Positions 39,926-40,293 of a DNA stretch of 40,293 bases are shown here, piece after piece. The notes beneath the pieces are model-generated. The model was not told where the DNA came from. It did not search any database and was given only the letters and a program-made list of their open reading frames with translations. The translations under genes and the position numbers were made by a program. Source of the DNA: Bacillota bacterium. Its GTDB lineage: Bacteria; Bacillota; Sulfobacillia; Sulfobacillales; Sulfobacillaceae. The stretch covers positions 1-40,293 of the forward strand of contig JAJZAN010000021.1 of NCBI GenBank assembly GCA_021799435.1, in the 5' to 3' direction. Positions within the stretch are counted from its first letter, which is position 1; every line of letters begins with the position of its first letter.

Positions 39926-40189
39926 ATGCAAAACTTCACGGGTGTCGTCATTCTGGAAAGTCTTAACGATCCGAGTGCGCTGGATAATCGGGCCACAGTT
40001 CTTCGGGCGTCGGACATTAAAGCGCCGCCGAACGACCCCCATCCGGTGTGGAGTCGGCGATTGGTTCGGGTTCCCTTGGAATCGATGCGCGATTTGGCCC
40101 ATGATTTGGCGAAGACCATGACCGCGGACTTCTATAACCATTTTGTCAAGGACACCACACTGGTTGTCAGGGTAACGTCAAAGTCGTGA
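39926..40189 (+). CDS. small soluble protein, unrecognised
   Basis: An 87-residue protein from an ATG with GGCGAGGTGAGG upstream. It has strand-rich ends (TGVVILESL; TTLVVRVTSKS) around a helical middle (ESMRDLAHDLAKTMTADFYNHF) and no signal peptide. No family is recognised. It stands alone after the soe operon, with 220 bases of upstream sequence in which TTGCCG (39801) and TATGCA (39825) are a weak promoter candidate. Nothing is seen in 40190-40293. Confidence 0.5.
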   Translation: MQNFTGVVILESLNDPSALDNRATVLRASDIKAPPNDPHPVWSRRLVRVPLESMRDLAHDLAKTMTADFYNHFVKDTTLVVRVTSKS

Positions 40190-40293
40190 CGTAAGCCATA
40201 GTGATTTTCGGGAGTCGGGCCTTTGATAGAGAACCCAACGAGGTCAGCCGAGAACGGCCACCTGGCGCCCAAAATGGAAGTTAACCGGTCGTT

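Overview
The window is GC-rich DNA (clearly above 55% G+C by eye) with strong AAGGAGG-type ribosome binding sites, GTG and TTG starts and intrinsic terminators. It encodes a Soe-type sulfite-oxidising complex, copper efflux, several drug-efflux pumps and a SigO/RsoA-like split sigma factor. Together this suggests an acidophilic, sulfur-oxidising Firmicute of the Sulfobacillus type. That assignment is inference; there is no rRNA or tRNA here to test it.

Layout. 1-54: first codons of a leftward amidohydrolase-like gene. 186-7069: a rightward, tightly spaced cluster (MMPL exporter, SGNH hydrolase, MFS permease, acyl-CoA-ligase-like enzyme, membrane acyltransferase) that looks like a system for making or decorating and exporting an acylated envelope molecule. 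7066-8124: leftward aromatic-acid-exporter-like protein. 8243-11250: a self-contained copper module (CsoR-type repressor, CopA ATPase, CopZ chaperone) with promoter, candidate operator and terminator. 11256-15620: small membrane proteins, a COG4705-like protein, a small-multidrug-export-like protein, a kinase-fold protein with a degenerate catalytic loop, a glutaredoxin pseudogene and an intact glutaredoxin. 15801-17858: a 14-helix drug pump behind a structured leader that contains a candidate attenuator.

17888-26392 is a complete Tn3-family transposon of 8,505 bp. Its 38-bp inverted repeats match at 37 of 38 positions, it has a perfect 5-bp target duplication (AATAC), and it carries tnpR and tnpA. 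Its cargo is unusual: a cyclic-di-GMP-I riboswitch whose aptamer appears to contain the start codon of a membrane-bound LuxR-type regulator, a 12/9-bp phased TCCAC array, a holin-like protein, a region-4-like/region-2-like sigma pair, a lipoprotein with sialidase-type Asp boxes, and a cysteine-rich DUF1906-like (glycoside-hydrolase-like) protein without a signal peptide. A reasonable hypothesis is a mobile, c-di-GMP-responsive holin/lysin (release or lysis) module with its own sigma factor. This is the most promising system in the window. The element landed between the ZIP gene and the terminator that probably served it.

26410-34193: ZIP metal transporter, SDR with an altered catalytic motif, an ECF sigma factor with a membrane-anchored Asp-box partner, a zinc-phospholipase-C-like protein, a NUDIX hydrolase, a P-loop kinase-like protein, a helix-hairpin-helix protein and a LysR regulator. 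The LysR gene is divergent from 34310-39705, a soeABC-like operon (molybdopterin subunit, four-cluster ferredoxin subunit, DmsC-type anchor) that ends in a glycosyltransferase-like gene. A short unrecognised gene lies at 39926-40189, and nothing is seen in the last 100 bases. No CRISPR array, tRNA or rRNA was seen.
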